Of a DNA stretch of 64,000 bases, positions 41,173-50,371 are shown piece by piece; within the stretch, counting starts at the first letter, position 1; every line of letters begins with the position of its first letter. Made by a program: the position numbers and the translations under genes. Location: contig NZ_AP024650.1 in the NCBI RefSeq assembly GCF_019977275.1, positions 4,030,001 through 4,094,000 on the forward strand, given 5' to 3'. Under the pieces are notes generated by a model. It did no database searches. It was not told the DNA's origin and saw only the letters and a program-made list of their open reading frames with translations. This DNA comes from Arthrobacter sp. StoSoilB19. GTDB taxonomy: Bacteria > Actinomycetota > Actinomycetes > Actinomycetales > Micrococcaceae.

Positions 41173-41799
41173 ATGGGGACCAGTGCCGTTAACTCCGGCG
41201 AACAAGTGGACAGGCAGACGCGCATACTCGAGGCGGCCATGGACCTGCTGTCCCGGCACGGCATTTCCGGAGTGAGCATGCGGTCCGTGGCGCGGGAAGC
41301 CGGCGTGGCGCTGGGCCTGGTCAACTATTACTACGACGACAAAACCACCCTGATCCGGGCAGCCCTGCGCCGGGTGGATGAGCATGACCTTCTGCTCGTC
41401 GCCCCCGATCCGTCCATGCCACCGGATGAACAGCTGCGCAAGGCCCTGCGGCGGGTTGCCGGCGCCGACCTGCTGACCACGCGCTACCTGTCCCTGCGCC
41501 TCCACCTTTGGGCCCTCGCCCAGGCCGACGAGGACTACGCCCAGATCAACGCCGCCGCCTTCGACCGCTACATCGACGGGCTCGCAGCACTGGTATCCAG
41601 CGCCAGGCCAGGGCTCTCCTGGGAGGCATGCCGGGAGCGGGCATCGGACATCGTGGTCATCCAGAACGGCATGTGGCTGACCGCACTGCTCGGGGTGGAC
41701 AAGGCTGCCATCCAGCGAAGTATCCAGCGCACGGAACAGATTGCCTTCGCGCCGGTCCAGGATGAAGGGGCCGGCGGGCAGGAGCCCAGCCCGCGCTAA
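41173..41799 (+). CDS. TetR-family regulator of the choline locus (BetI-like)
   Basis: A 208-residue TetR-type repressor. The N-terminal helix-turn-helix is at about residues 15-60 (T-R-I-L-E-A-A-M-D-L-L-S-R-H-G and M-R-S-V-A-R-E-A-G-V-A-L-G-L-V-N-Y-Y-Y-D-D-K), with a helical ligand domain after it. It lies directly ahead of the betaine aldehyde dehydrogenase and choline oxidase genes, and the gap holds a double 16-bp operator, so it should sense choline or its aldehyde. A TAGTCT hexamer ends 6 bases before the ATG, so the message is probably leaderless. Confidence 0.88.
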   Translation: MGTSAVNSGEQVDRQTRILEAAMDLLSRHGISGVSMRSVAREAGVALGLVNYYYDDKTTLIRAALRRVDEHDLLLVAPDPSMPPDEQLRKALRRVAGADLLTTRYLSLRLHLWALAQADEDYAQINAAAFDRYIDGLAALVSSARPGLSWEACRERASDIVVIQNGMWLTALLGVDKAAIQRSIQRTEQIAFAPVQDEGAGGQEPSPR

Positions 41800-41837
41800 C
41801 CCGCCTGCTCCCGGGCGCAGACGGCCCGAAAGTAACA

Positions 41838-41877
41838 TTGAACGAGTGTTCAAAAAAAGTATTGAACACTCGTTCAA
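41838..41877. promoter_or_regulatory. Double TetR/BetI-type operator upstream of the choline operon
   Basis: TTGAACGAGTGTTCAA (41838-41853) and TTGAACACTCGTTCAA (41862-41877) are exact reverse complements of each other, and each is itself near-palindromic (TTGAAC-4-GTTCAA). They are spaced 24 bp centre to centre. The second ends 7 bases before a TACTGT -10 box (41885-41890) that lies 7 bases from the aldehyde dehydrogenase ATG, so repressor bound here would block the promoter. Confidence 0.85.
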
Positions 41878-41897
41878 CGTGCATTACTGTCCTTCCT

Positions 41898-43436
41898 ATG
41901 ACTTACGCCACACCAACCCTGGACGCCGTCGAGAGCACCACAACGGACGCAGCGTCCTCCCTGTTCATCAACGGCGCGTGGGAGCCGGCGGCATCCGGCG
42001 CCGTGCGCCAGATGCGCAACCCGGCAGACGGCGAGCTGGTGGCCACGGTCTCCGAGGCCGGCCGGGAAGACGCCGAACGCGCCATTGCCGCGGCCCGCGC
42101 AGCCTTCGACTCCGGCGCCTGGTCCTCCGTCCCGGCACCCGAGCGCGGGGCCTTCCTCCTCAAGGTCGCTGCCGGCCTGCGGGAACGGCGGGAAGAGTTC
42201 GCCCGGGCCGAGTCCCTTGACACCGGAAAGCGCATGGTCGAGAGCCGCATCGACATGGACGACATCGCCGCCTGCTTTGAATACTTCGGCAGGCTGGCCG
42301 GGCAGCAGGCCGGCCGGGTGGTGGACGCCGGGGACCCCGGCGTCGTGAGCAGGATCGTCTACGAACCCGTTGGCGTCTGCGGCCTGATCACACCATGGAA
42401 CTACCCCCTGCTCCAGGCGGCGTGGAAGATCGCCCCCGCGCTGGCCGCCGGCTGCACCTTTGTCCTTAAGCCGTCCGAGCTGACCCCTTCCACCAGCATC
42501 ATGGCCATGCAGCTGTTGAAGGACCTTGGCCTGCCGGCCGGCGTGGCCAACCTCGTCACCGGACCCGGCGCCGAGGCGGGCGCGCCGCTCTCGGAACACC
42601 CCGCCGTCGACCTCGTTTCCTTCACCGGCGGCCTGGAAACCGGCAAGCGGATCGCCGCAGCTGCCGCCGCCACCGTCAAGAAGGTGGCGCTGGAGCTGGG
42701 CGGTAAGAACCCCAACGTGATCTTTGCCGACGCGGACTTCGACGCCGCCGTGGACAACGCCCTCAACGGTGCCTTCGTCCACTCGGGGCAGGTGTGCTCG
42801 GCAGGCGCCCGGCTGCTGGTGGAGGAATCCATCGCCGAACGCTTCGTGGACGAGCTGGTCCGCCGCGCCCGGGGCATCCGGCTCGGCGGCCCCTTTGACG
42901 ACGCCGCCGAGACCGGCCCGCTGATCTCCGCAGCCCACCGGGACAAGGTGCACGCGTACGTCCAGCGCGGAATCCAGGAGGGCGCGCGGCTCCGCACCGG
43001 CGGCGCGGCACCTTCCGGGGAGAAGTACGACGGCGGGTTCTACTACCAGCCGACCATCCTGGACCAGGTGCAGCGCGGCATGTCCGTGGTCACCGACGAG
43101 GCGTTCGGCCCCGTGGTGACAGTGGAAACCTTCCGCACCGAGGACGAAGCCGTGGCCACCGCCAACGACACCATCTACGGCCTGGCCGGCGCCGTCTGGA
43201 CCCAGGACGCCGGCAAGGCGCAGCGCGTGGCGTCACGGCTGCGGCACGGCACCATCTGGATCAACGACTACCACCCCTACCTCCCCCAGGCCGAGTGGGG
43301 CGGCTTCGGCCAGTCCGGCGTCGGCCGCGAGCTGGGCCCCACGGGCCTGGCGGAGTACCAGGAAGCCAAGCACATCTACCAGAACACAAGCCCGCAGGTC
43401 ACCGGCTGGTTCGCTGACCACGGCAAGGAGAACTAG
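41898..43436 (+). CDS. betB: Betaine aldehyde dehydrogenase
   Basis: A 512-residue NAD(P)-dependent aldehyde dehydrogenase. Motifs: P-W-N-Y-P-L near residue 170, L-E-L-G-G-K-N-P with the general-base Glu near 264, and G-Q-V-C-S-A-G-A-R with the catalytic Cys near 300. P-T-I-L and E-x-F-G-P-V follow. It should oxidise betaine aldehyde to glycine betaine, an osmoprotectant. The ATG at 41898 is chosen over an in-frame one inside the operator: TACTGT lies 7 bases upstream, implying a leaderless message. The next gene starts immediately after its stop. Confidence 0.92.
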   Translation: MTYATPTLDAVESTTTDAASSLFINGAWEPAASGAVRQMRNPADGELVATVSEAGREDAERAIAAARAAFDSGAWSSVPAPERGAFLLKVAAGLRERREEFARAESLDTGKRMVESRIDMDDIAACFEYFGRLAGQQAGRVVDAGDPGVVSRIVYEPVGVCGLITPWNYPLLQAAWKIAPALAAGCTFVLKPSELTPSTSIMAMQLLKDLGLPAGVANLVTGPGAEAGAPLSEHPAVDLVSFTGGLETGKRIAAAAAATVKKVALELGGKNPNVIFADADFDAAVDNALNGAFVHSGQVCSAGARLLVEESIAERFVDELVRRARGIRLGGPFDDAAETGPLISAAHRDKVHAYVQRGIQEGARLRTGGAAPSGEKYDGGFYYQPTILDQVQRGMSVVTDEAFGPVVTVETFRTEDEAVATANDTIYGLAGAVWTQDAGKAQRVASRLRHGTIWINDYHPYLPQAEWGGFGQSGVGRELGPTGLAEYQEAKHIYQNTSPQVTGWFADHGKEN

Positions 43437-45077
43437 ATGCACTTCGACAACATCGAGGACCTCAGCGAGCGCTCGTTCGATTACATCGTCATCGGCGGCG
43501 GATCCGCCGGCGCCGCGGTTGCCGCCCGCCTGAGCGAGGACCCGGACGTGACCGTGGCCCTGGTGGAGGCCGGTCCGGACGACCGCAACATCCCCGAGAT
43601 CCTGCAGCTGGACCGCTGGATGGAGCTGCTGGAATCCGGCTACGACTGGGACTACCCGGTGGAACCGCAGGAAAACGGCAACTCCTTCATGCGCCACGCC
43701 CGTGCCAAGGTGATGGGCGGCTGTTCCAGCCACAACTCGTGCATCGCCTTCTGGGCGCCACGGGAGGACCTGGACGAATGGGAGTCCAAGTACGGCGCCG
43801 CCGGCTGGAATGCCGACGCGGCCTGGCCGCTGTACAAGCGGCTGGAAACCAACGAGGACGCCGGCCCGGACGCACCCCACCACGGGGACTCCGGCCCCGT
43901 GCACCTGATGAACGTGCCCCCGGCGGATCCTGCCGGCGTCGCTCTTCTGGACGCCTGCGAGCAGGCGGGAATTCCCCGTGCGAAGTTCAACACCGGCACC
44001 ACCGTGGTTAACGGCGCCAACTTCTTCCAGATCAACCGCCGGGCGGACGGCACGCGCGCCTCCAGTTCCGTCTCCTACATCCACCCCATCATCGACCGGC
44101 CCAACTTCACCCTGCTGACCGGCCTCCGCGCCCGCCAGCTGGTGTTCGATGCGGCCAAGCGCTGCACCGGCGTGGACGTGGTGGACTCGGCCTTCGGCCG
44201 CACCCACCGGCTCTCCGCACACCGCGAGGTGGTCCTGTCCACCGGCGCCATCGACTCCCCCAAACTGCTCATGCTCTCCGGCATCGGACCGGCAGCACAC
44301 CTTGAACAGCACGGCATCGACGTCCTGGTGGACTCCCCCGGCGTGGGCGAGCACCTGCAGGACCACCCCGAGGGCGTGGTCCAGTTCGAGGCAAAACAGC
44401 CCATGGTGCAGACCTCAACGCAGTGGTGGGAGATCGGAATCTTCACCCCCACCGAGGACGGCCTGGACCGCCCCGACCTGATGATGCACTACGGTTCCGT
44501 CCCGTTCGACATGAACACGCTGCGGCACGGCTACCCCACCACGGAGAACGGCTTCAGCCTCACCCCCAACGTTACGCACGCCCGCTCCCGCGGCACCGTC
44601 CGGCTGCGCAGCCGCGACTTCCGCGACAAGCCGATGGTGGACCCCCGCTACTTCACGGACCCCGACGGCCACGACATGCGCGTCATGGTGGCCGGCATCC
44701 GCAAGGCCCGTGAAATCGCCGGCCAGCCCGCCATGGCGGAATGGACCGGCCGGGAACTGTCGCCCGGCATCGAGGCGCAGACGGATGAAGAGCTGCAGGA
44801 CTACATCCGCAAGACCCACAACACCGTTTACCACCCGGTGGGCACCGTCCGCATGGGCCCGGCCGACGACGACATGTCGCCGCTGGATCCCGGGCTGCGG
44901 GTCAAGGGCGTCACCGGCCTCCGCGTCGCCGATGCGTCCGTCATGCCCGAACACGTCACCGTCAACCCCAACATCACCGTCATGATGATCGGCGAGCGCT
45001 GTGCCGATCTGATCCGCGCGGACCGCACGGTCGAAGACGCCATGGAAGAAAAGGAGCTCACCACGTCCCTCGCCTGA
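43437..45077 (+). CDS. codA: Choline oxidase
   Basis: A 546-residue GMC-family flavoprotein that oxidises choline to glycine betaine in two oxygen-dependent steps, releasing H2O2. Length and every key residue fall at the positions known for the Arthrobacter globiformis enzyme: covalent-flavin His99 in S-S-H-N-S, Ser101, Glu312 in H-P-E-G-V-V, His466 in Y-H-P-V-G-T, Asn510 in V-N-P-N-I. The N-terminal Rossmann motif is V-I-G-G-G-S-A-G-A-A. AAGGAG lies just before the ATG, which directly follows the upstream stop. That separates it from the related membrane-linked choline dehydrogenases. Confidence 0.96.
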   Translation: MHFDNIEDLSERSFDYIVIGGGSAGAAVAARLSEDPDVTVALVEAGPDDRNIPEILQLDRWMELLESGYDWDYPVEPQENGNSFMRHARAKVMGGCSSHNSCIAFWAPREDLDEWESKYGAAGWNADAAWPLYKRLETNEDAGPDAPHHGDSGPVHLMNVPPADPAGVALLDACEQAGIPRAKFNTGTTVVNGANFFQINRRADGTRASSSVSYIHPIIDRPNFTLLTGLRARQLVFDAAKRCTGVDVVDSAFGRTHRLSAHREVVLSTGAIDSPKLLMLSGIGPAAHLEQHGIDVLVDSPGVGEHLQDHPEGVVQFEAKQPMVQTSTQWWEIGIFTPTEDGLDRPDLMMHYGSVPFDMNTLRHGYPTTENGFSLTPNVTHARSRGTVRLRSRDFRDKPMVDPRYFTDPDGHDMRVMVAGIRKAREIAGQPAMAEWTGRELSPGIEAQTDEELQDYIRKTHNTVYHPVGTVRMGPADDDMSPLDPGLRVKGVTGLRVADASVMPEHVTVNPNITVMMIGERCADLIRADRTVEDAMEEKELTTSLA

Positions 45078-45191
45078 GCGGCAGGTCTTAGGGGGCCGCA
45101 CTTCCCCAACAGCGGCGGCCCCCACCCTCGTTATTCCGCCGCACCCCAGGGCGGCCGGTCCCATCGTGCTTTTCTGATCTAGGAGTCCATA

Positions 45192-46787
45192 TTGGAACCC
45201 AGCAAGAGTATTGATTCAAGCGGCATGGATGAATTCGGCTACACCCAGACCCTTGACCGGAGCATCGGCAAGTTTGCCAGCTTCGCCGCAGGTGTCAGCT
45301 ATATCTCCATCCTCACCGGTGTTTTCCAACTGTTCTACTTTGGCTTTTCCATGGCCGGCCCGGCGTACGCCTGGTCCTGGCCCATCGTGTTCGTCGGCCA
45401 GCTGATGGTGGCCCTGTGTTTTGCCGAACTGGCCGGCCGCTACCCCGTGGCGGGTTCGGTCTACAACTGGGCCAAGCGCCTGGCGTCCGGGACCTCGTCC
45501 TGGCTGGCCGGCTGGCTGCTGCTGTTGTCCTCCATCATGGCGCTGGGCTCCGTGGCACTGGCCCTGCAGATCACCCTGCCCCAGCTCTGGTCCGGCTTCC
45601 AGTTCGTGGGTGACGGCACAGGCCCCTACGACTTCGCCATGAACGGCGTGGTGCTGGCCACCATCATGATCACCATCTCCACCCTCATCAACGCGTTCGG
45701 CGTGAAGCTGATGACCAGGATCAACAGCATCGGTGTCTTCGTGGAGCTGATCGCGGCCGTGCTGCTGATCCTCGCGCTGGGCTGGCATGTGGTGCGCGGC
45801 CCGGAGGTCTTCTTCCAGACCAACGGCTTCGGCGAAGGCCACGACCTGGGCTTCTTCGGCGTCTTCCTGATCGGCGCCATGGCCTCCGGCTACGTCATGT
45901 ACGGCTTCGACACTGCCAGTTCGCTGGGCGAGGAAACCAAGGATCCCAAGAAGACCGCTCCCAAGGCCATCCTGCGCGCCGTTACGGCATCGTTCCTGCT
46001 GGGCGGGGGAATCCTGCTCTTCGGCATCCTGGCCGCGCCGGACCTCGGCGACCCCCAGGTGGGAGCGGCCGACGGCGGGCTGCAGCACATCGTGCTCTCC
46101 GTCCTGGGCGGCCCGTTCGGCAAGGCCTTCCTGGCCTGCATCGTGGTGGCCGTGGTGGTCTGCACCCTGGCCGTCCACGCCGCCGCCATCCGCATGATGT
46201 TCGCCATGGCCCGCGACAACAACCTGCCCTTCAGCCGGCAGCTCAGCAAGGTGGATCCGGTCCGCCGGACCCCCACTGTCGCCGCCATCGTCATCGGAAT
46301 CATGGCCGTCATCCCGCTGCTGGTCAACGTGATGCAACCGGCCATCTTCACCATCCTGTCCAGCATCAGCATCGTGCTGATCTACTTGTCCTACCTCCTG
46401 GTCACGGTTCCGCTGCTGCGCAAGCGGTTCCTGAGGAAATGGCCGCTGGCCGATGACGTTTCCGAGCCGGGGTTCTGCATGGGCAAGTGGGGCGTTCCCG
46501 TGAACATCCTGGCCGTCCTGTGGGGCGCTGCCATGACGGTGAACCTGGTGTGGCCCCGCCCGGAAATCTACAACTCGGTGCCGCCGTTCGAGTGGTACCT
46601 GCAGTGGGGCGGCGTGATGTTCGTGGCCGCCGTCATCATTGGCGGGACCCTCCTCTACCGCCTGAAGATCCGCCACCAGACAGGGGTACTGGCCGAGCAC
46701 GCCGCAGCCGTGGCTGCCCACCCGTCGTCGAGCGCCACACGCGCCGCTTCCGGGGAGCACCACCTGGTGGACGTGCAGGTGCCATAG
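45192..46787 (+). CDS. APC-family permease of the choline operon
   Basis: A 531-residue permease with about 12 helices and a soluble C-terminal tail. It resembles the amino acid/choline/GABA permease type (A-G-V-S-Y-I-S-I-L-T-G and F-A-E-L-A-G-R-Y-P-V-A-G-S-V-Y-N-W-A near the N-terminus, then G-F-D-T-A-S-S-L-G-E-E-T-K-D-P-K-K). The start is TTG at 45192 with TAGGAG 7 bases upstream; no ATG is in frame nearby. It follows codA by 114 bases and is likely the choline or betaine importer of the operon. The substrate is inferred from the neighbours. Confidence 0.85.
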   Translation: MEPSKSIDSSGMDEFGYTQTLDRSIGKFASFAAGVSYISILTGVFQLFYFGFSMAGPAYAWSWPIVFVGQLMVALCFAELAGRYPVAGSVYNWAKRLASGTSSWLAGWLLLLSSIMALGSVALALQITLPQLWSGFQFVGDGTGPYDFAMNGVVLATIMITISTLINAFGVKLMTRINSIGVFVELIAAVLLILALGWHVVRGPEVFFQTNGFGEGHDLGFFGVFLIGAMASGYVMYGFDTASSLGEETKDPKKTAPKAILRAVTASFLLGGGILLFGILAAPDLGDPQVGAADGGLQHIVLSVLGGPFGKAFLACIVVAVVVCTLAVHAAAIRMMFAMARDNNLPFSRQLSKVDPVRRTPTVAAIVIGIMAVIPLLVNVMQPAIFTILSSISIVLIYLSYLLVTVPLLRKRFLRKWPLADDVSEPGFCMGKWGVPVNILAVLWGAAMTVNLVWPRPEIYNSVPPFEWYLQWGGVMFVAAVIIGGTLLYRLKIRHQTGVLAEHAAAVAAHPSSSATRAASGEHHLVDVQVP

Positions 46788-46835
46788 GGCTGCTGCTGCA
46801 GCAGGGTCCGCTGCAGCAGCGCATACAAAGGAAGG

Positions 46836-46873
46836 GGCCGACGGCGGCACTCACGTGAGTGCCGTCGTCGGCC
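46836..46873 (+). terminator. Rho-independent terminator after the choline permease
   Basis: GGCCGACGGCGGCACTCAC pairs with GTGAGTGCCGTCGTCGGCC (one G-T pair in a 19-bp arm), followed by TTTTCT. Two CTGCTGCAG/CTGCAGCAG-type palindromes lie just upstream (46790-46821). Confidence 0.9.
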
Positions 46874-46967
46874 TTTTCTGCGCCTCCGGCCACCGCCATG
46901 TTGAGGCCCGTCGTCACACAAGGAAGCGGCCTCCTGATCCGGAGCGGCAACGCCCTACCCTTGACAG

Positions 46968-47528
46968 GTGACTTTGACTAAGATTCGTACCGCCGCCGCG
47001 GGCTCCCTCGCCGCCGCCGGTCTCCTGTTGACCCTCGCCGGCTGTTCCACCCCGGCCGCCACCCAGCCAAGCGCCTCTGCGCCCGCTTCCCCAGCTTCTG
47101 CCAGCGCCGCGTCCACCACAGCCGGCCCCTGCGCCGGGGTTAAGGTCATCGTCGATTCCGGCGCCCTGAAGCAGGCCGCTGCGGACACCTCCACCTGCGT
47201 GTCCGTGGACGGACCCACCGTGGCGTCCAAGGTGCTCGACGAGGCAAAGGTCAAGACCGAGGGCACCACCCAGTACCCCAACGAAATCGTGTGCCGCGTG
47301 AACGGCGTGCCCGCCGCCGACTTCGACATCAAGCACAAGGACGGCACCTACCGCGAAGAGTGCAAGGGCATGCCCGCCGCTTTCGCCTACTGGGGTCTCT
47401 GGGTCAAGCCCGCCTCCGGTGAATGGGCCTACGCACAGGAAGGCCTCGCCACCTTGAAGGTGAGCCCCGGTGAGAGCCTGGAACTGCTCTTCACGGTCGA
47501 CGGCGAGCCGGCCGCGCCCGCGGCATGA
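46968..47528 (+). CDS. DUF4430-like lipoprotein coupled to an ECF transporter
   Basis: A 186-residue lipoprotein. The signal peptide ends in a lipobox L-A-G-C near residue 26, followed by a Ser/Ala/Pro linker to about 55. The rest resembles DUF4430 domains: N-G-V-P-A, a later Cys pair (C-R-V and E-E-C), Y-W-G-L-W-V, G-E-W-A-Y-A and S-P-G-E-S-L-E-L-L-F. Related domains sit on lipoproteins near cobalamin-type uptake genes, so it may bind a substrate outside the cell. The start is GTG with TACCCT ending 6 bases upstream, a leaderless pattern. Its stop overlaps the next ATG (ATGA). Confidence 0.78.
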   Translation: MTLTKIRTAAAGSLAAAGLLLTLAGCSTPAATQPSASAPASPASASAASTTAGPCAGVKVIVDSGALKQAAADTSTCVSVDGPTVASKVLDEAKVKTEGTTQYPNEIVCRVNGVPAADFDIKHKDGTYREECKGMPAAFAYWGLWVKPASGEWAYAQEGLATLKVSPGESLELLFTVDGEPAAPAA

Positions 47529-50371
47529 CCTTCCGGCCCGCGCCGTTGCGCGCAGCGGCAGTCCTCGCCGCTGTGTTCATCGCGGCGCGGGTCATTTACC
47601 GCGTCCTCTTCAACGGGGCGGGCACCGGCAGCCCGGTCCTGCTCGACCTGCCGCCGCTGCGGCTTCCCGCCCCGTATGCCCATGTAGTCTTCCTCGGTCC
47701 GGTCACCGCGCCGGGCCTCTGGCAGGCGGTGCTGTCCGCCCTGCCCATTGCCGCAACCATCCTCGGCTTCGGCCTGCTCAACGCGTGGGTTGATGTGTCC
47801 CGCGGCTTCGTGCGGCTGGCCCGCGGCGGCCCGCTGCAGGGCGTGGCCCGGATGCTGGTGGTGGCATGGGCGGCCCTCCCCGCCCTGTCCGACGCCGTCG
47901 CCTCCGTGCGCCTGGCGTTCCGGCTGCGGGGCGAACGCTTCGGCCCCCGCGCCCTGGTCCCCATACTGGAGCGCACCCTGGAGCACGCCGGGCGGGTTGC
48001 CGCAGCTTTGGAGCTGCGCGGTTTCGGAAGCCGGGCAGCACACTCAGGAAATCACGACGGCGGCCCGCCGCTTATCGTCCGGAACGCACAGTTCCGGATT
48101 GGGGACACCTGCGTAACGGTTGACGGGTTCGCGCCGATGCCCGGCTCCGTCATTGTGATCACCGGGCCCACGGGCTCCGGAAAGTCCACCATCCTGCGGG
48201 GCATCGCCGGCCTGCTCTCCCATGTTGACGGCGGAGCGGTTTCCGGCACCGTTCTCGCCGGCGGACTGGACCGCGCCGCCACACCGCCGCGGGACACCGC
48301 CCGCCTCATCGGCACCGTGCTCCAAAATCCCCGGGCGGCCTTCGCCACCACCCGGGTCCGGGATGAACTCGCCCTGGCCCTTGAGCTGCGCGGCGTGCCT
48401 GCCGCCGCTGCGCAGGCGCGGGTGCTGGAGGTGGCCGGGCGGATCGGAATCCCGGCACTGCTGGACCGGAATGTCAGCACCCTCTCGGCCGGTGAGGCGA
48501 CGCTGGTGGCCATCGCCGCCGCCGTCGTGGACCATCCAAAGCTTCTCCTGGCGGACGAGCCCCTGGCGGATCTTGATACGGCAGCCCGCGCACGCGTCAT
48601 CGCAGTGCTCAACGCACTCGCCGGCGACGGCGTCTGCGTCATCGTGGCGGAGCACCGGGCGTCAGCACTCGCCCCCGTCGCCGATGCATGGTGGACCATT
48701 GATGGTGGCGCGCTGGTGCAGGGTTCTGCGCCGCCCACGGCGCCGGTGCCTTCCGGTGACAGTCCGGCGCGGGAGGTGGCCGACTCCGCGCCGGTGCTGA
48801 CGGCGGCCCACCTCGCCGTGCACCACAAAGGTACGCCGCTGGTGCGCGACGCGTCCCTGGCCCTCCACCCCGGTGAAGTGGTGGCACTGGTGGGGCCGAA
48901 CGGAGCCGGCAAGTCCTCCCTCCTGGTGGCGCTGGCCTTGGGTGAGGGCGCTGCTGACAAAGGAGTGCTCGACGGCGGCCGGGTGGCCCTAGTGCCGGAC
49001 GCGTCGGACGACCTCTTCACCAGCGACACCGTGTCCGGAGAGCTCCGTGCGGCCGAGCGGCGCCTGGCCCGTGGGAAGAAGGATGCCCGTGGGAAGAAGG
49101 GCGGCCAGCGCGCCCCCGGCTTTGCGGCGGCACGCCTGGCCCGGCTGCGGGGAGGCGTGCAGATTCCCATTGGCCACGAGCATCCCCGGGACCTCTCTGC
49201 CGGTGAGCGCAGGATCCTCGCCATCGCGCTGCAGACCATGGACAGCCCGCAGGTCCTCCTGATCGATGAGCCCACGCGCGGCCTGGATCCCGCGGCGCGG
49301 ACGGCTGTCTCGGCGGCTTTGCGGGCGGCGGCGGATGACGGCGCCGCAGTCCTGATTGCCACCCACGACCTTGAGTTTGCCCGCGGCCTGGGCGCCCGGA
49401 TCCTGCCGATGCGGGACGGCGTGGCGCCTGCAGCCAAAGCAGCCATCAGCCCCGAACCGCTTGTCCTCCCATCGCGGCCGGCAGCAACGAGGCCACAGCC
49501 AGCGACCCTCAACGAGCAGGCTGGCCCACGGGACGCTGCAAAGCCCCGGCGCCCCCGGATGCCGCGGGCGCTCGAACTGGCAGTCCTCGCGGCCGCAAAC
49601 CTGCTGGCCTTGGCGGCCTTCTGCTGGCCGCTGCTCGCCGCCGCCGTGCCGCAGGATGCCACGGCTGCCCTCCCCTACGCTGCGCTGGCCATCGCACCAC
49701 TGGCGGCCGTCGCCGTCGTGGTGTCCCTGGACGGGTCGGTCCGCTCGGCACACACGGTGGCACTGCTGGGCGTGCTGGCCGCGGTCGGTTCCGCTGTCCG
49801 GGTGGCGAGCACCGGCGTCGGCGGCGTGGAGGCGGTCTTCATCCTGCTGATCCTGGCCGGACGGGCGTTCGGCGCCCGGTTTGGCCTGCTCCTCGGCGCC
49901 GCCACCATCGCCGTCTCCAGTGTGCTGTGGGGTGGCGTTGGGCCGTGGACGCCCTTCCAGATCTTCGCCTGCGCCTGGGTGGGCGCCGGGGCCGGGCTGC
50001 TCCCCCGCCGGGTGCGGGGCAGGGCCGAGCTGTGGATGCTGGCAGGCTACGGCGTGGTGGCGTCCTATGTGTTCGGCCTGCTGACCAACCTGTGGTTCTG
50101 GCCCTTCGCGGTGGGCACCGGCACCGGCATCTCCTACGTGCCCGGCGCGCCGTTGGCCACCAACCTCAGCAGCTTCCTGCTCTACTCGCTGTTGACGTCG
50201 ACGGCGGGCTGGGACACCCTGCGTGCCGTCACCACGGTGATCGGGATCGCCGTGGTGGGCCGCGCCATCCTCGCCGCGCTGCGGCGGGTAAAGCCGGTCT
50301 CCGGCGCGGGTGGGCAGGCCGCGCGGCCCCAGCCCACCCACGTCGTGGACCCGCTACAACTCAGGGCCTGA
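47525..50371 (+). CDS. Single-chain ECF transporter: T, two ATPase and S modules
   Basis: A 948-residue protein. Residues 1-175 are EcfT-like: two or three membrane helices and the coupling motif A-L-E-L-R-G-F-G near 164. Residues 180-400 are ATPase 1, with G-P-T-G-S-G-K-S at 213, L-S-A-G-E-A near 320 and L-L-A-D-E-P near 343. Residues 430-640 are ATPase 2, with G-P-N-G-A-G-K-S near 457, L-S-A-G-E-R-R near 557 and L-L-I-D-E-P near 578. Residues 680-930 are an S component with six helices. All four ECF parts are thus in one chain; usually they are separate. The substrate is unknown, possibly a corrinoid or other vitamin given the DUF4430 partner. Confidence 0.85.
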   Translation: MTFRPAPLRAAAVLAAVFIAARVIYRVLFNGAGTGSPVLLDLPPLRLPAPYAHVVFLGPVTAPGLWQAVLSALPIAATILGFGLLNAWVDVSRGFVRLARGGPLQGVARMLVVAWAALPALSDAVASVRLAFRLRGERFGPRALVPILERTLEHAGRVAAALELRGFGSRAAHSGNHDGGPPLIVRNAQFRIGDTCVTVDGFAPMPGSVIVITGPTGSGKSTILRGIAGLLSHVDGGAVSGTVLAGGLDRAATPPRDTARLIGTVLQNPRAAFATTRVRDELALALELRGVPAAAAQARVLEVAGRIGIPALLDRNVSTLSAGEATLVAIAAAVVDHPKLLLADEPLADLDTAARARVIAVLNALAGDGVCVIVAEHRASALAPVADAWWTIDGGALVQGSAPPTAPVPSGDSPAREVADSAPVLTAAHLAVHHKGTPLVRDASLALHPGEVVALVGPNGAGKSSLLVALALGEGAADKGVLDGGRVALVPDASDDLFTSDTVSGELRAAERRLARGKKDARGKKGGQRAPGFAAARLARLRGGVQIPIGHEHPRDLSAGERRILAIALQTMDSPQVLLIDEPTRGLDPAARTAVSAALRAAADDGAAVLIATHDLEFARGLGARILPMRDGVAPAAKAAISPEPLVLPSRPAATRPQPATLNEQAGPRDAAKPRRPRMPRALELAVLAAANLLALAAFCWPLLAAAVPQDATAALPYAALAIAPLAAVAVVVSLDGSVRSAHTVALLGVLAAVGSAVRVASTGVGGVEAVFILLILAGRAFGARFGLLLGAATIAVSSVLWGGVGPWTPFQIFACAWVGAGAGLLPRRVRGRAELWMLAGYGVVASYVFGLLTNLWFWPFAVGTGTGISYVPGAPLATNLSSFLLYSLLTSTAGWDTLRAVTTVIGIAVVGRAILAALRRVKPVSGAGGQAARPQPTHVVDPLQLRA

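Noticed and set aside
43437..45077. Calling the GMC enzyme choline dehydrogenase (BetA)
   Set aside because: Length and the positions of His99, Ser101, Glu312, His466 and Asn510 match soluble choline oxidase rather than the membrane-linked dehydrogenase.
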